64,000 bases of DNA from the NCBI GenBank assembly GCA_023053685.1, contig JALIGW010000002.1:240079177-240143176 (forward strand), read 5' to 3'. This document shows positions 43,603 through 56,500 of this stretch, piece after piece (positions within the stretch are counted from its first letter, which is position 1; each line of letters begins with the position of its first letter). Position numbers and translations under genes: made by a program. The notes under the pieces are model-generated. The model saw nothing but the letters and a program-made list of their open reading frames with translations. It made no database searches and was not told the origin of the DNA. This DNA is from Diadophis punctatus similis (Eukaryota; Chordata; Lepidosauria; Squamata; Dipsadidae).

Positions 43603-44789
43603 TCATCTAAAATTTGTTCCTTCCTGAATCAATCTCTTCATCAAGAATTGATACTCTCTTCTCAAATCTCTGACTCTTCTTGGGACTTGTTTTAATGTTA
43701 CTACCTCCTTTCCTCTATATTTAATAGTATCATTTCTTAGCTTTTGTAAAATTTCTGTTCTGAGTGATTTCTTTGTGAATCTTATGTGAACCTCTCTAGG
43801 GAGTTTATTTCTCATCACATATCTCGTATGGACTCTGTATATTTCATCAATTTCATTGTATCTTTTCTTTGTTGTCTTCCATCACTTCTGCCAAGATTTC
43901 TGCCATTATCTCTGCCAGGTTTTCTCACTTCTCCTCTACCACATTTTGAAAACTTAAATAATATTCAGCATGATCCATCTTCAGTGTAATAATTGTTCTC
44001 TCTTGTCATTGGTCTGTTTCTGTAAGTCGATCATCCAGCTCATCCATCTTCTTCTCAATTGCTTCAACTTTCCCTTCCACTATCTGTAAGCATTGTTCAT
44101 TTTTTTCCATCAATTCTTTAACCTCTTTCAATTCTTCTTCCACTTTACTTATACTTTCTTTTATGGTATCTTTAAGATCTGCTTGGGGATAATAAAAGGA
44201 ATTGATTACATGCTCAGTTACATTGAACAGTGGAAAACATTAATTTTAAAGTGGCAAATTAATGGATTACATTATTCTTTTCAGGTTGGGTATCTTTTTT
44301 TAAACCTTCAACTGTGTTCAAGGACTCTCTGTTGTTTAGTGCTGAAAAGACATGTATTCATGGGTAAAATTCAGCAGGTTCTGACAGGTTCTGGAGAAAC
44401 GGTAGTGGAAATTTTGAGTAGTCTGGAGAACCACCACCCCTGGCTGGCTCCAGAGTGGGGTGGGAATGGAGATTTTGAAATATCCTTCCCTCAGGAGTGG
44501 GGAGGGAATGGGGATTTTGCAGTATCCTTCCCCTGCAATGCCCACCAAGCCACGCCCACAGAACTGATAGGGAAAAATTTTGAATTTCACCTCTGCATGT
44601 ATTTGTACACCAAAAGAAATGGCCTTGGTCAAGAAGAAAAATAAATGTTCTCATGACATTAGGGTTAGGGTTAGGATTATGTTAAAAGTGTTAAACAGTT
44701 AAAAGAGATCTTAAAAGTGCTTTTTAAAATTTTAAAGTGCTTTTTAACATTTTAAAATGCTAACCATAAAGCCTAAGCTTCCAGGAAAC

Positions 44790-45225
44790 ACTCCTATAGG
44801 TATATATATTAGACCAATTTCCCTATTGAATGGTGATTGTAAACTGTTTACATTAGTTTTGGCTGATAGATTAAAATATTTTTGAAGAATTCACTTGTGA
44901 AGATCAAAGTCCATTGTTACATAAAAGACAAAAGACAATGCAAGTATTGTATTGGATGAAATGGAATATTTACACACAATTTAATGAAAAACAAGCTGTG
45001 TTAATCTTCTTGGATGCAGAGAAAGCTTTTGAGAAATTTCATTTATGCTCTGGAAGGAATGGACTTCAGAGAGAATTGCATTCAAGGAATTAAATCAATA
45101 TGCACATATCTCAGAATTATCTTTTATGGTGATATAATTAAACCATGGGATATCCAGAAGCAAACAAGACAAGGTTGCCATTTTCCTCTATGCTTTCCCC
45201 CCCTTTTGGCTCTTGAGGTGTTGAC
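44790..45225 (+). mobile_element. L1 RT fragment (plus strand)
   Basis: Broken frames readable as R-P-I-S-L-L-N-G-D, then L-I-F-L-D-A-E-K-A-F-E and K-T-R-L-P-F-S, an old L1 reverse transcriptase piece. Confidence 0.6.
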
Positions 45226-47350
45226 TTGTCATGGCCCAAGAGGAAGGACAGCAGAAGGGAGGTTCTGTTATGTTAGTTGCCTAGCAACAGAATCAAGATT
45301 CTGACCAGTGACAGTTGGCTGCAGCAACATTCCAAGGAATGTTGGTCCATATAAGAGGCAAGGTTCCCTCTCTATTCTCTTTGCATACAGAATGCTCAAA
45401 TGTGATCCCTCTGTATGAATTTCACTACTGAATTTTAAACCCTGACCCTGCTCTTGAACCATGGACTAACTTTACATAATCCCTTTCCATGTTCTTCCTT
45501 CAAAAACACACTTTGTAGAATGAAGTGGCCCTGAATAATCAATTTCAGGAAGGGTTGGCAGATGAGATTCTTCACAAAGTATCAGAAACAATGTCTGTGC
45601 ACAACACAAGAATTAATTAGGTTCGTCTTGCAGATACATTGGCAGCTATAACACCAGAAGATCAGAACTTACAGTAACAAACCTGTTACCATTCCTGCAA
45701 CATCTCAGCCCATGTTTAGTGCTGAAAAAAAACATCCACTGAGGAACCCTTGCAGATTGGGGATGCATGGCCTAGTTTGACAGAGAAGGCACAGGCAAAG
45801 CAAAAGACAAACCATTGTGATGCTCTATCATGGGAGGCTGGAAGAATTCAGCTGGAGTTTTAAGAGGAGCTTTGGAAATTATTAAATTTGGTTTCTGCAG
45901 AAGTTGCAGGTCATAAGATGTAAAAGTGCCCAGTGATATCATGCAGCAGCAAGATATCACCTGTGGTAAATAACTTGTTTCTGAATATGGCTGAGTTAAG
46001 ATACCATGTGCACCAGGGGTGGTTTCTACTTCCCTACCAGTTCAGAGTTGTGCCGGAAGTGTGCCTGTGCATGCTCCCTCAGGACTTCCGGGTGAAAACC
46101 CTCTGCGCATGTGCAGAAGTCTATGCGCATGTGCAGAGGGTTGTTTTTCGGCTGATTTGAGGCCAGAGCTCCGATTTTGAGCTGGAGGACCAATTCGGGA
46201 GTGTGACCAGACGGCAGTCACTTCCTTTTCAGCGAGCAGGAGGAAATTCCCACTATCGGTTCCAGCGAACCGGTCCGAACCGGGAGGAACCCACCTCTGA
46301 TCTGCACAGTCCTCCTTTCAGTTATAAATAACTAGTTACACATTTCAGAAAGGAGGGGAAATGATGCAAAAAAGGGGAAATGATATATTAATACATATTC
46401 ATAAAGAATAGCATAATAAATCTCAGGTTACTTCTTGCCATTCTGTTATTTGCAAAGAAAAATAGTCTTAGATATAAGAAATATTTGCAACTTCAGTTTC
46501 AGGGGTTGCTATGGGGACTTTCTGATAAAACTTACCAGAAATCACTAGGTGCTGCAAGACTACATTCCTCATGTCTCCATTTGCCTACTAAACTGTCCCA
46601 TTCATCTGGAAGCTGATTTCACCCACACTATTGTGATTAAAAATGTATTGTTATTGCTTTTTTTAGGACTGTAGAGGACTAGGACAAGGAATAACTTTAG
46701 GAATAGGAGGAATATTTTAAAAATGGTATATACTTAGAGATCAATATTTTAAAAAAATGTTAATAGTCTGACTATATCCGATTATACCCTAGGGTAGATA
46801 GGGGGGCATCATTGCCCCACATGTTTGTTGTAATAAATAAAAGAAGAGGTACAATGTAGTATTTTGAAGGAATTTGGTAAAGATTCTACTGCTTTAATTA
46901 TATGGCTAAAAATATTTATAATATAGTGTAAACCTAGAGATGTTTATGGCAAAAGTTAACAGTTTGATTATATCCGATAATAGCTTTTGGTTGATAGGAG
47001 GACATTAATACCCCACTTGTATGTATTATGTCTGTTTATGGTTGTTTGGTTATGTGTGTATAATAATAATAATAATTTTAAAAAAGGAATAGGAGGAATA
47101 CGTCCTCTCCATGTGCATCTTGCTCCGTGCCTTCCCTTACTTGTCAATTTTAAACCAATGTTAGTGGTACTATATATTGTTTTAATCTTCCTTCTTCTTT
47201 TTTCTTGATTGCAAGCTGCCTAGAGTCATCTCAAGCCAAGTTGGGCAGCATTTAGGTTTAATAAATGAATAAACAAACACTAAATAATCAAAACCTGTTA
47301 ATCAAGCCTACTAAATGACATTTTTGAAAAAAATAAAAGATTTTTAAATT
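45226..47350. other. 3' flank of gene B, mostly repeat-derived
   Basis: Contains a possible LTR-like stretch (about 45230-45475), a hAT element (46014-46299), AT-rich sequence of L1 3' UTR type (46660-47090) and a short L2 3' tail with hairpin at 47215-47249. No gene is seen. Confidence 0.5.
46014..46299. mobile_element. hAT miniature element (family 1)
   Basis: CAGGGGTGGTTTC to AACCCACCTCTG. The flanks ATGTGCAC and ATCTGCAC form an 8-bp duplication with one mismatch. It carries two CTGCGCATGTGCAGA-like words in its interior. Confidence 0.85.
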
Positions 47351-48246
47351 TTATTTTGACATCAAATATTCTTTGGTATTCAGATCTGGTCTAACAATGA
47401 TAATGTAGCATTTGGGGCTGAAGATGCAGACCAACAGACCAGCACTGGAAGCTAAAATGGAGAAGATCTGAACAGCCACCGTGTACTTCCCCTTGGTGCT
47501 CAGGTAGGCCGGCACAAAGGACACCCAGACACTGCAGAAGACCAGCATGCTGAAGGAGATCAGCTTGGCTTCATTGAAGGCCCCAGGGAGATTCCTGGCC
47601 AGGAAAGCCACCGTGAAGCAGACAGCAGACAGGAAGCCCATATACCCGAGGGCAACATAAAACATGGAGACAGAACCTTGATTGCATTGTAGGATGATCT
47701 CTCTAGGTTGGGAGTGCATGTCAGAGTCAGGAAATGGGGGGAAAGTTCCCAACCAGAGGCTGCAGATGATAACTTGGAGGCCAGAACAAGAAAGGACAAT
47801 GGAGTTGGCCAAGCTCTTCCCCAGCCATCTCTGCACTTTATTCCCTGGTTTTGTAGCCAAGAAGGCTAACACCACCATGATCGTTTTGGCCAAGATTGAA
47901 GAAATGGCAATTGAGAAGATAATGCTGAAGGCTGTTTGTCGGAGGAGACAGGTCACTCTCCTTGGCCGGCCAATGAATAGGAAGGAAGTCAAGATGGAAA
48001 GCAGGAGGGAGACCAGGAGGATGTAGGAGAGGTCCCGGTTGTTGGCTTTGACAATTGGTGTTTCCATGAACTTAATGAAGATCCACAAGCCAAAGCCTGT
48101 AGTCAAAAAGAGGAACAAGGCAATGGAAGTCAGGATAATCCCCAGATTTTCCTTATAAGAAAGATAGCTTTTCATCTTGGGAATACAGTGAACTCGACTG
48201 ATGTTTGGATGTTGATCTTCTGGACATTTGGTACATTTGTCTGCAT
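47351..48246 (-). CDS. V2R gene B exon 6 (7TM)
   Basis: 896 nt. It begins with two bases of a split codon, then [11 protein letters not shown], and seven helices. T-P-I-V-K-A-N-N-R and the terminal P-K-C-Y motif are intact. The stop is at 47353-47351. The acceptor is TTTTTCAG. Confidence 0.95.
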
Positions 48247-51200
48247 CTGAAAAAGAGCAAGAGTAGGATCTCCCTTTAACATTTAATAACATGCATCCAG
48301 CTCTATTCTGATTGAAACTGTCAATTTAGTTCATCAGATTTGCCAGTTTTGTGAGCGCTCTAATCTGGATTGTGATCACAGCAAGAAGTAGAGAATGGAA
48401 GATGCACAGAGAGATTTCATTAGTGTCTGGAAGCAACCAAGAGAGTTTCGTGACTCTTGGGTTGTGAGGAAATTTGAAACTCTAAGCTGTAGCTGCCCAT
48501 AGAAACAGCTCCCACCAAATATGGATACTTGGAACAATCCAATCAATCCCCTTCCAAAGACCCAATCAAGGTTCAATCAATATATACTGGAATCTGCAAC
48601 ATCTCACTATTCAGAGCAATGAGGTAAACAATAATATGAAACATGGAAGATGTGAAGTAAAAGATGAAGAACAAGAAATGTCACCTGTCTCATAGCACTC
48701 AACTCTCACTTATCCTGTATCTTTGACCATAATTTGTAACCCAGTTTACTTGACCAGTATACCAGATTAACCCCCAAGATAATTTTTTATAATTCAGCAT
48801 GAAATAAATGCATATTTTGATCAAGATTCAAAGGGATGGGGCACACTCTGGCCAAGTCTTCAAAAATGCATGCTCATGAAAAATGTCTGGGTCATTCTCC
48901 TCCCAAAAAGTCTTTCTCCTGCCGTCACCCACCTTCCATGGTGGAGATGGTTCCTTCTGCACATGGGTGACAATTGTAACAGCAGATGGGCTTCCCTTCC
49001 TGAGCCACCTTCATGAATCCAGGAGAACAACTTTCCACACACCTGGAAGTGGGCAGGGGCTGGGAAGAGAGAGGGAAAGAAATAGCATCCATAACATGAA
49101 TTATTGTATTTCCTAAACAGGTAAAAAGAAAAGTTGGGGATCTCCAATTCAAGGCTTAGCTTTGCTAAATTTGAAGCCTAATTTAAAAAAAACCACCTTG
49201 GAGCTCATCACACTGATTTGGCTGCTTGTTTCCTATTTATTCTCTCTTCTAATGTTTCCCATACACAATTTTTACAGAATACAGAATAACAGAGTTGGAA
49301 GGGACTTTGGAGGTCTTCTAGTCCAGCCCCCTGCTCAAGCAAGGAGAACTTATACCATTCTGGACAAATGGCTATCCAATTTCTTCTTAAAAACCTCCTG
49401 TTGTGGAGGACCCACAACTTCTGGAGGCAAGCTGTTCCACTGATTACGGGAAAATTCTGCTTAATTCTAGCTTGGATCTCTGATAAGTTTCCATCTGTTA
49501 CTTCTTATCTTGCCCTCCGTTTTGGAGATTAGGTTGACACCTTCTTCTCTGTGACAGCCCTTCAAATATTGGGAGACTACTATCATGTCACCCCTAGTCC
49601 TTCTTTTTGTTAGACTAGACATTCCCAGTTCCCAAAATTGTTGCTCATACGGCTGAGCCTCCAGACCCCTAATCTTCTTTGTTCCTCATCTCTGCATTCC
49701 TTCTAGAATCTCATGTTCTTTTTAGTTTACATTTTCTTTTTTTAGAAAAGTTTTTTTATTTTTTCCTCCATCATAAAAACATAATTACAACATCATATAT
49801 CATCTTTTAAATACATTTTTATATTAAAAAAATCACACATCCATTCTATTATATCTTAACCTTCGGTATATGTTATTCAATTCTTGCTACCTCCTTTCTA
49901 GTTTTGTCATCCAGATACCCAAATTATCTTCAAAAAACCAAAATTATCACTGTTATTTAATTCATCTGCTAACTCATATATCTCTAATTTCTTAAATCTA
50001 GGCTGTAGTGTTTCATTTCCATCCTTGTTATATTATTTATCATTCTTTTTTTTCCTTGCATAATTAACCCTTATCTACTAAAAGTCACACAATTACTTAT
50101 ACTTTCAATATATTTCAAATTAATAACCTATCAAATAAGGAAGAAGATACAATTATTCAAATTCAAATTCCAAAATTCTACATATTCAATCATTTCATTC
50201 ATTTTACATTATAATTTATCTTCCCACAGGTGGTACAAATACATCACTATACTTTTATTAGTAATTTATATTCAAATATTTAAATTCTGATTATTTAACT
50301 AGCAAACATATTCATCATTCATATTAATTAATTAGTATATTTAAAAGTTGGACGGATTTTCTGCAGGGGTGGGTTCTGGTTTCTCCCACTGCCGGTTCGC
50401 TCAGGGACACGCCGCATGGGCACGTGCGCATGCACAGTACTTAAAAAAAGCTTCTGCACATGTGCAGAAGCAAAAACAAGATGGCGACGCCTATGGCGCC
50501 TCCAAGAGAACGAGCTTGGGGGCATGGCAGGCCTGGGTCACTGCCGGTTCCAGCAACCCAGGCCACCAAGTTACTACCGGTTATTTAGAACCGGTCCGAA
50601 CCAGGAGGAACCCACCTCTGATTTTCTGCTTTGGTGAAATGTTGCCCTACAATTTAAAATTTGCTGCCTTGCAGAAAGATTTAACTGATCGACAGTTAAC
50701 TGGAATAGTTAAGGATATTTTTCACAGACAACTGAATATGTAATCAATGAATATGTTTCCTCTCAGAGAACTGAGATGTCATCCTTGCCCCAACTCTGCA
50801 ATCCTCTTAGTACGACCTTCAGAAAGGATAGAATAAAGTCTGGTGTAGGGTTTCCTGCCTAAGCAAGGGGTTGGACTAGAAGACTTCCAAGGTCCCTTCC
50901 AACTCTGTTATTCTGTTCTGTTCTGTTTTCTCTTTTCCCACCTTGTTCAGGATTTCCATCTTTGCAGTAGCATTCAGATTCATCATCAACTTGAAATCCA
51001 AGGATCCCTGCCTTTCTAGACGCCCAACAGTCACTCTGCTGACAGACATATTGGAGAAAATCACCCAGTTCACAATGTCCAGGTCTGCCACCAGCAATCC
51101 ATTCTCATTCAAATATACCCCGTCAATACAATTATTATAAAACTGAGAGGTTCGGAGGAAAAGATGAAGCTGGAATGGAAGAGAAAATGGGCAATGTTAC

Positions 51201-51896
51201 ATAGACACAGAAAGTTCTCTGACAAGACTTCTACATTTGAGCTGAAATGAAGGATCCGTACTGAGGAATACAGAATAAAAATCTTGTTAAAAGGAAGCAA
51301 AATGAAAAGGGTGGTGAACAGAGGCACTTTACCTCTTCCCTTTCATAATTGTCACTGCAGAGTTGGAAAACCAACTGATGAGCTGATGATGTCCAAAATT
51401 GAAAGGTTATCTGAGGGACCATCTCTTGCCCGTCACATCTACCCAACCCATCTGAGCTGGGAGGCAGGGAATGTTGCGGGTCCCATCCCCGAGGGAGATA
51501 CACCTGGTGGGACCCAGAAGAAGGGCCTTCTCCTTGGTGGCTCCCTCTCTCTGGAACATCATTCCCCCAGAGATTAGAATGGCCCCCACTCTAACACTCT
51601 TCCGGAAGGTGCTGAAAACCTGGTTCTGGCAGTGGGCCTGGGGAACCCAGAGTGGGATGGAGCCTATTAAATGGCTTGTGTGATCTGCTGTCGCCGGGGT
51701 GGGGGGGGTGGGGGGTGATTTTATTATATTATACTATATTAATTGATGTGATTCTTTTTATTAGTTTTATTGTTTTAAATGTGGTTTTATATTTTGTAAG
51801 CCGCCTTGTGTCACCATGGGCGAATAGGCGGCGATATCAAATAATGAATGAATGAATGAATGAATGAATGAATGAATGAATGAATGAATGAATGAA

Positions 51897-51995
<99 letters not shown>

Positions 51996-53454
51996 ACTCT
52001 GAAGGAAATGGATATGTACAAGCCCACTGAAGGATTTCTGCCAGTAAAGCCAAAATTAAATCCAATCTCCCACACAGAAACTATCCTGTTAACAACTGGT
52101 GTGCAGGTCAATGGGCAGATAGGAGCAGAAAAATCTTTGCTCACTTTGAGGATGACAGTGGGGGCCTTTGCTCTGCTAGCAGGTTGTGCGTATGAAACTC
52201 TGCACTGAGATGATAGATGCACTACTTAGCATAGAGAAGAGACCCCATAACTTCACTTTGAAAGATGATCCCTCTAACTAGTTAAGGTCACCCATTACAA
52301 TTATATGGTACATGTAAGGAATATTGGAAGGGAAGGGAAGGGAAGGGAAGGGGAGAGGAGAGGAGAGGAGAGGAGAGGAGAGGAGAGGAGAAGAGAAGAG
52401 AAGAGAAGAGAAGAGAAGAGAAGAGAAGAGAAGAGAAGAGAAGAGAAGAGGAGAGGAGAGGAGAGGAGAGGAGAGGAGAAGAGAAGAATTGGAAGGAACT
52501 TTGGAGGTCTTCTAGTCCAGCCCCCTGCTCAAACAGGAGAACCTCTACCACTTCAGACAAATGGTTATCCAATCTCTTCTTAAAAACTTCCAGTATTGGA
52601 ACATTCACAACTTCTGGAGGCAAACCGTTCCACTGATTAATTGTTCTGTCAGGAAATTTCTCCTTAGTTCTAAGTTGCTTCTCTCCTTGATTAGTTTCCA
52701 CCCATTGCTTCTTGTTCTACATTCAGGTGCTTTGGAGAATAGTTTGACTCCTCTTCTTTGTGGCAACCCCTGAGATATTGGAACACTGCTATCATGTCTC
52801 CCCTGGTCCTTCTTTTCATTAAACTAGACATACCCAATTCCAGAAACCGTTCTTTATATTCTTTATCTTATTATCTAATGTAACATTTTTCACTATTGCT
52901 GCTTTTAGACTTTTTGCCATCCAATCCTTCACCCTTTGACCTCGCCTCAGCATGTTTAGCTTTCTCTGCCCAAACACATTTCTCCATATGTTGTTGCTTG
53001 ATGAGGCCTTTTGATGTCTCTGATCCTACTGAGAGGAATGAGACTCACTCTGTGCAAAGATTGTCCTGGAACAAAGGAGCAACCCATGAGGGGAGCAGAT
53101 GTGTTAGATTGCCTATAGAGATTCGCAGTGATCCAAGTCATAGTTGTCTCAAATGTGCTTTTTCAGAAGGCAACTGTATTGTTTTTTTCTTGATGAAAAA
53201 TGTTAAGATATTCATGAACTGGGAGAGCCATGTTAACAAGGTTAGCCAATGAATAGGCATTGCAACTGAATCAGCCAATAGGATCTAACCACTTCTGAGT
53301 CTGTGCAGAGACTCAAAATTGAATACTTAAGCTTGAGGCTAGGTGTGGCTCCAGTCTCCATTCTGTACTCTTCCACTCTGAACTCTGCTGAAATGAAACT
53401 ATCTATCCTCCTTGTGTTTACCTGTAACTGATTGAAGAAGAATTCTACTTGTGG

Positions 53455-53511
<57 letters not shown>

Positions 53512-56500
53512 ATGTCGAGTTATCCTGGTGTATGGAAGGAAACATCACAGCTTCCTTTTGCCTTTCGGCCCCTCCTGGGGCCAACCAGGCAGTTTTTTAT
53601 AGCCGGAAAACTATATTGTCTGTATGTGTAACATTTTTTGCTGATAAATGAAAATAAAGGGATACTATTATAGATCTATTTCGAGCTATTTTGCTCTCGT
53701 CAGATAGCCATACTCTTAGTGGGATTTGAACCTGAGCAGTCTGCTCAGTCTGCTTGTAAGGCAGCAGTTTTAACCTCTAGGCCATGTTCTCTTCCCTATC
53801 AGCTCTTCACCAGGAAAGGGTTATATATGTTTTTCTGTCGAGTCAGCCTGGTGTTTGGAAGGAAACAGCATTTAAATTATTTATATATATAAATATATAA
53901 AATTTATAAAGAAGTTATTGAATCCAGCTGAATCAGTCATCTGTGTGTGCTTCTGGAAATTAATTTTTTGCAACAAGCTTTAATAAAAAAAGCAGACGTT
54001 TCACTTCTCATCCAAAAAGCTTCTTGGATGAGAAGAAAAATGTATTCTTCCTGAAGGAAAAAAAAGCAGTCCAGTTGCCTTTTGAAAAAGCATCTTTGAG
54101 ACAAGTGTCTATGTAGATTCTCAGTCATCCAGGTCATGGTTGTCCCTGAAGGTGTGAATATCTGGAAAAGCTCAGGAGGATCTTCAGCCAACACAACATA
54201 CATGCACACTTTAAACCCAAGAATGCACTAAGGCAGAAGCTTGTCCATCCGAAGGTTAAAACACCCAGACACAAACTAAGCAACGTGGTATATGCAGTAC
54301 AATGCAGTGAGCCATGTGCATATCTGTACATTGGGGAAACAAAACAACCACTTCATAAATGCATGGCACAACACAGGAGAGCAAACCCATCAGGACAAGA
54401 CTCAGCCATCCATTTGCATTTTAAAAGGCAAAGACCACTCTTTTGAAGACAGCACAAAATCCACATTTTGGACAGAGAGGATCTCTGGTTTGAAAGAGGG
54501 GTCAAAGAGGCCATCTATGTCAAAATTGAACAGCCCTCTCTCAACAGAGGGGGAGGGATATGACATCATCTATTTGCAGTCTACAACACAGTCCTTTCAG
54601 AAGTTCAACCAAGGCGCCACACCCATTTGCACCATTCAGGACACAGATAAACCTCCAAGTGGCCTCAACAACTCTCTCTGAAATAATGCAAATGACCAGC
54701 TGGATGAAAAGAATATAAATCCTTCCATTCCCCACCATCCAGTCAGAGCTGAAGAAGCTTCTTGGATGAGAAGCGAAAACGTCTTCAAAGAAAAACAAGA
54801 AAGTCCAGTTGCCTCTTGAAAAAGCACCTTTGGGACTTTGAGACAAGTGTTAGGCTGCTTAGTATGCACAGCACACTTTCTTAGACTGTGTCCGGCACAG
54901 TAATGCTCCTGCTTGTAAAGAAAAGAATCCAAGAACAAAGAGGTAGAGGCAAAATAATAGATTTACCAAGAAGCTATTAAAAAGGAATCTATCACAAAGG
55001 AAATAAGCAGGGTGAAACAAATACAAAAGGGAGAACAATAGAACTTTAGACTTCAGTTTAATTTTTATTTTCAAAAAAATTATTACTAGCCATCAGAATC
55101 ATTTGAGACAACGATGAATCCGCATACAGATGTGAGGTTGAACAACTAGCCTTGTGGCACAACTGGAACAATCTGGAACTGAACACACTCAAAACCGTAG
55201 AAATGGTGGTAGACTTTAGGAGAAACCTTCCCATCCTACCACCTCTTACAGTACTAGACAACACAGTATCAACAGTAGAGACCTTCAAGTTTCTAGGTTC
55301 TATCATATCTCAAGACCTAAAATGGTCACCTAACATCAAAAACGTCATCAAAAAAGCACAACAAAGAATGTTCTTTCTGCGCCAACTCAGAAGCTCAAAC
55401 TGCCCAAGGAGCTGCTGATACAGTTCTACAGAGGAATTATTGAGTCTGTCATCTGCACCTCTATAGCTGTCTGGTTTGGTTCTGCAACCCAACAAGACAG
55501 ACACAGACTTCAGAGGATAATCAGAACTGCAGAAAAAACAATTGCTACCAACCTGCCTTCCATTGAGGACCTGTATACTGCACGAGTCAAAAAGAGGGCC
55601 ATGAAAATATTTACAGACCCCTCACATCCTGGACATAAACTGTTTCAACTCCTACCCTCAAAAGGACGCTATAGAGCACTGCACACCAAAACAACTAGAC
55701 ACAAGAATAGTTTTTTCCCAAACGCCATCACTCTGCTAAACAAATAATTCCTTCAACACTGTCAAACTATTTTCTAAGTCTGCACTACTATTAATCTTCT
55801 CATCATTCCTATCACCCATCTCCTCCCACTTATGACTGTATGACTGTAACTTGTATCCTCACAATTTATATTGATTGTTTTCCTAATATGATTTGATTGC
55901 TTATTTGTACCCTATGACTATCATTAAATGCTGTACCTTATGATCCTTGACGAATGTATCTTTTCTTTTACGTACACTGAGAGCATATGCACCAAAGACA
56001 AATTCCTTGTGTGTCCAACCACACTTGGCCAATAAAGAATTCTATTCTATTCTATTCTATTCTATTCTATTCTATTCTATTCTATTCTATTCTATTCTAT
56101 TCTATTCTAGTCTAGTCTAGTCTAGTCTAGTCTAGTCTAGTCTAGTCTAGTCTAGTCTAGTCTAGTCTATTCTATTCTAGTCTAGTCTAGTCTAGTCTAG
56201 TCTAGTCTAGTCTAGCCTAGTCTAGTCTAGTCTAGTCTAGTCTATTTGATCAGGTCCTCAGTCTTACAAGCCATATTGAAAGCAGCTACCAGAATAAATT
56301 GAAAATATCTGTTGTATTTGTGGATCTTACAGCAGCATACGATACAGTATGGAGGGAGGGCCTATTAAACAAACTCCTCCATCTTGTTCCCTGCAGGACT
56401 ATGGGCCGCTTAATAAATAACATGCTTTCAGCAAGGACCTTCCAAGTCATCATGGGTGACAAAATCAATAAGCAAAGACACTTGAATAACGGACTCCCCC

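Larger units (their letters stand above)
41700..44200 (-). mobile_element. L1 LINE (5' half): ORF1 and endonuclease
   Basis: Minus strand. ORF1 coiled-coil remnants (44200 to about 43830), ORF1 C terminus in 43818-43315, then ORF2 from 43318: I-S-I-N-I-N-G-L-N, L-Q-E-V-H and, at 42993-42463, M-G-D-F-N-A and D-H-N-R-I. The linker is at 42000-41700. The ORF1 stop and ORF2 start overlap as ATGA. The element is interrupted by a hAT element (42011-42437) and, at about 41697, by the CR1/L2 stack. Confidence 0.85.

Noticed and set aside
44660..44682. Short TTAGGG-like run, possible interstitial telomere repeat
   Set aside because: Only two to three units; too short to distinguish from chance.
52305..52583. 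Arg/Glu-rich open frames
   Set aside because: Translation of a purine-rich pentanucleotide array.
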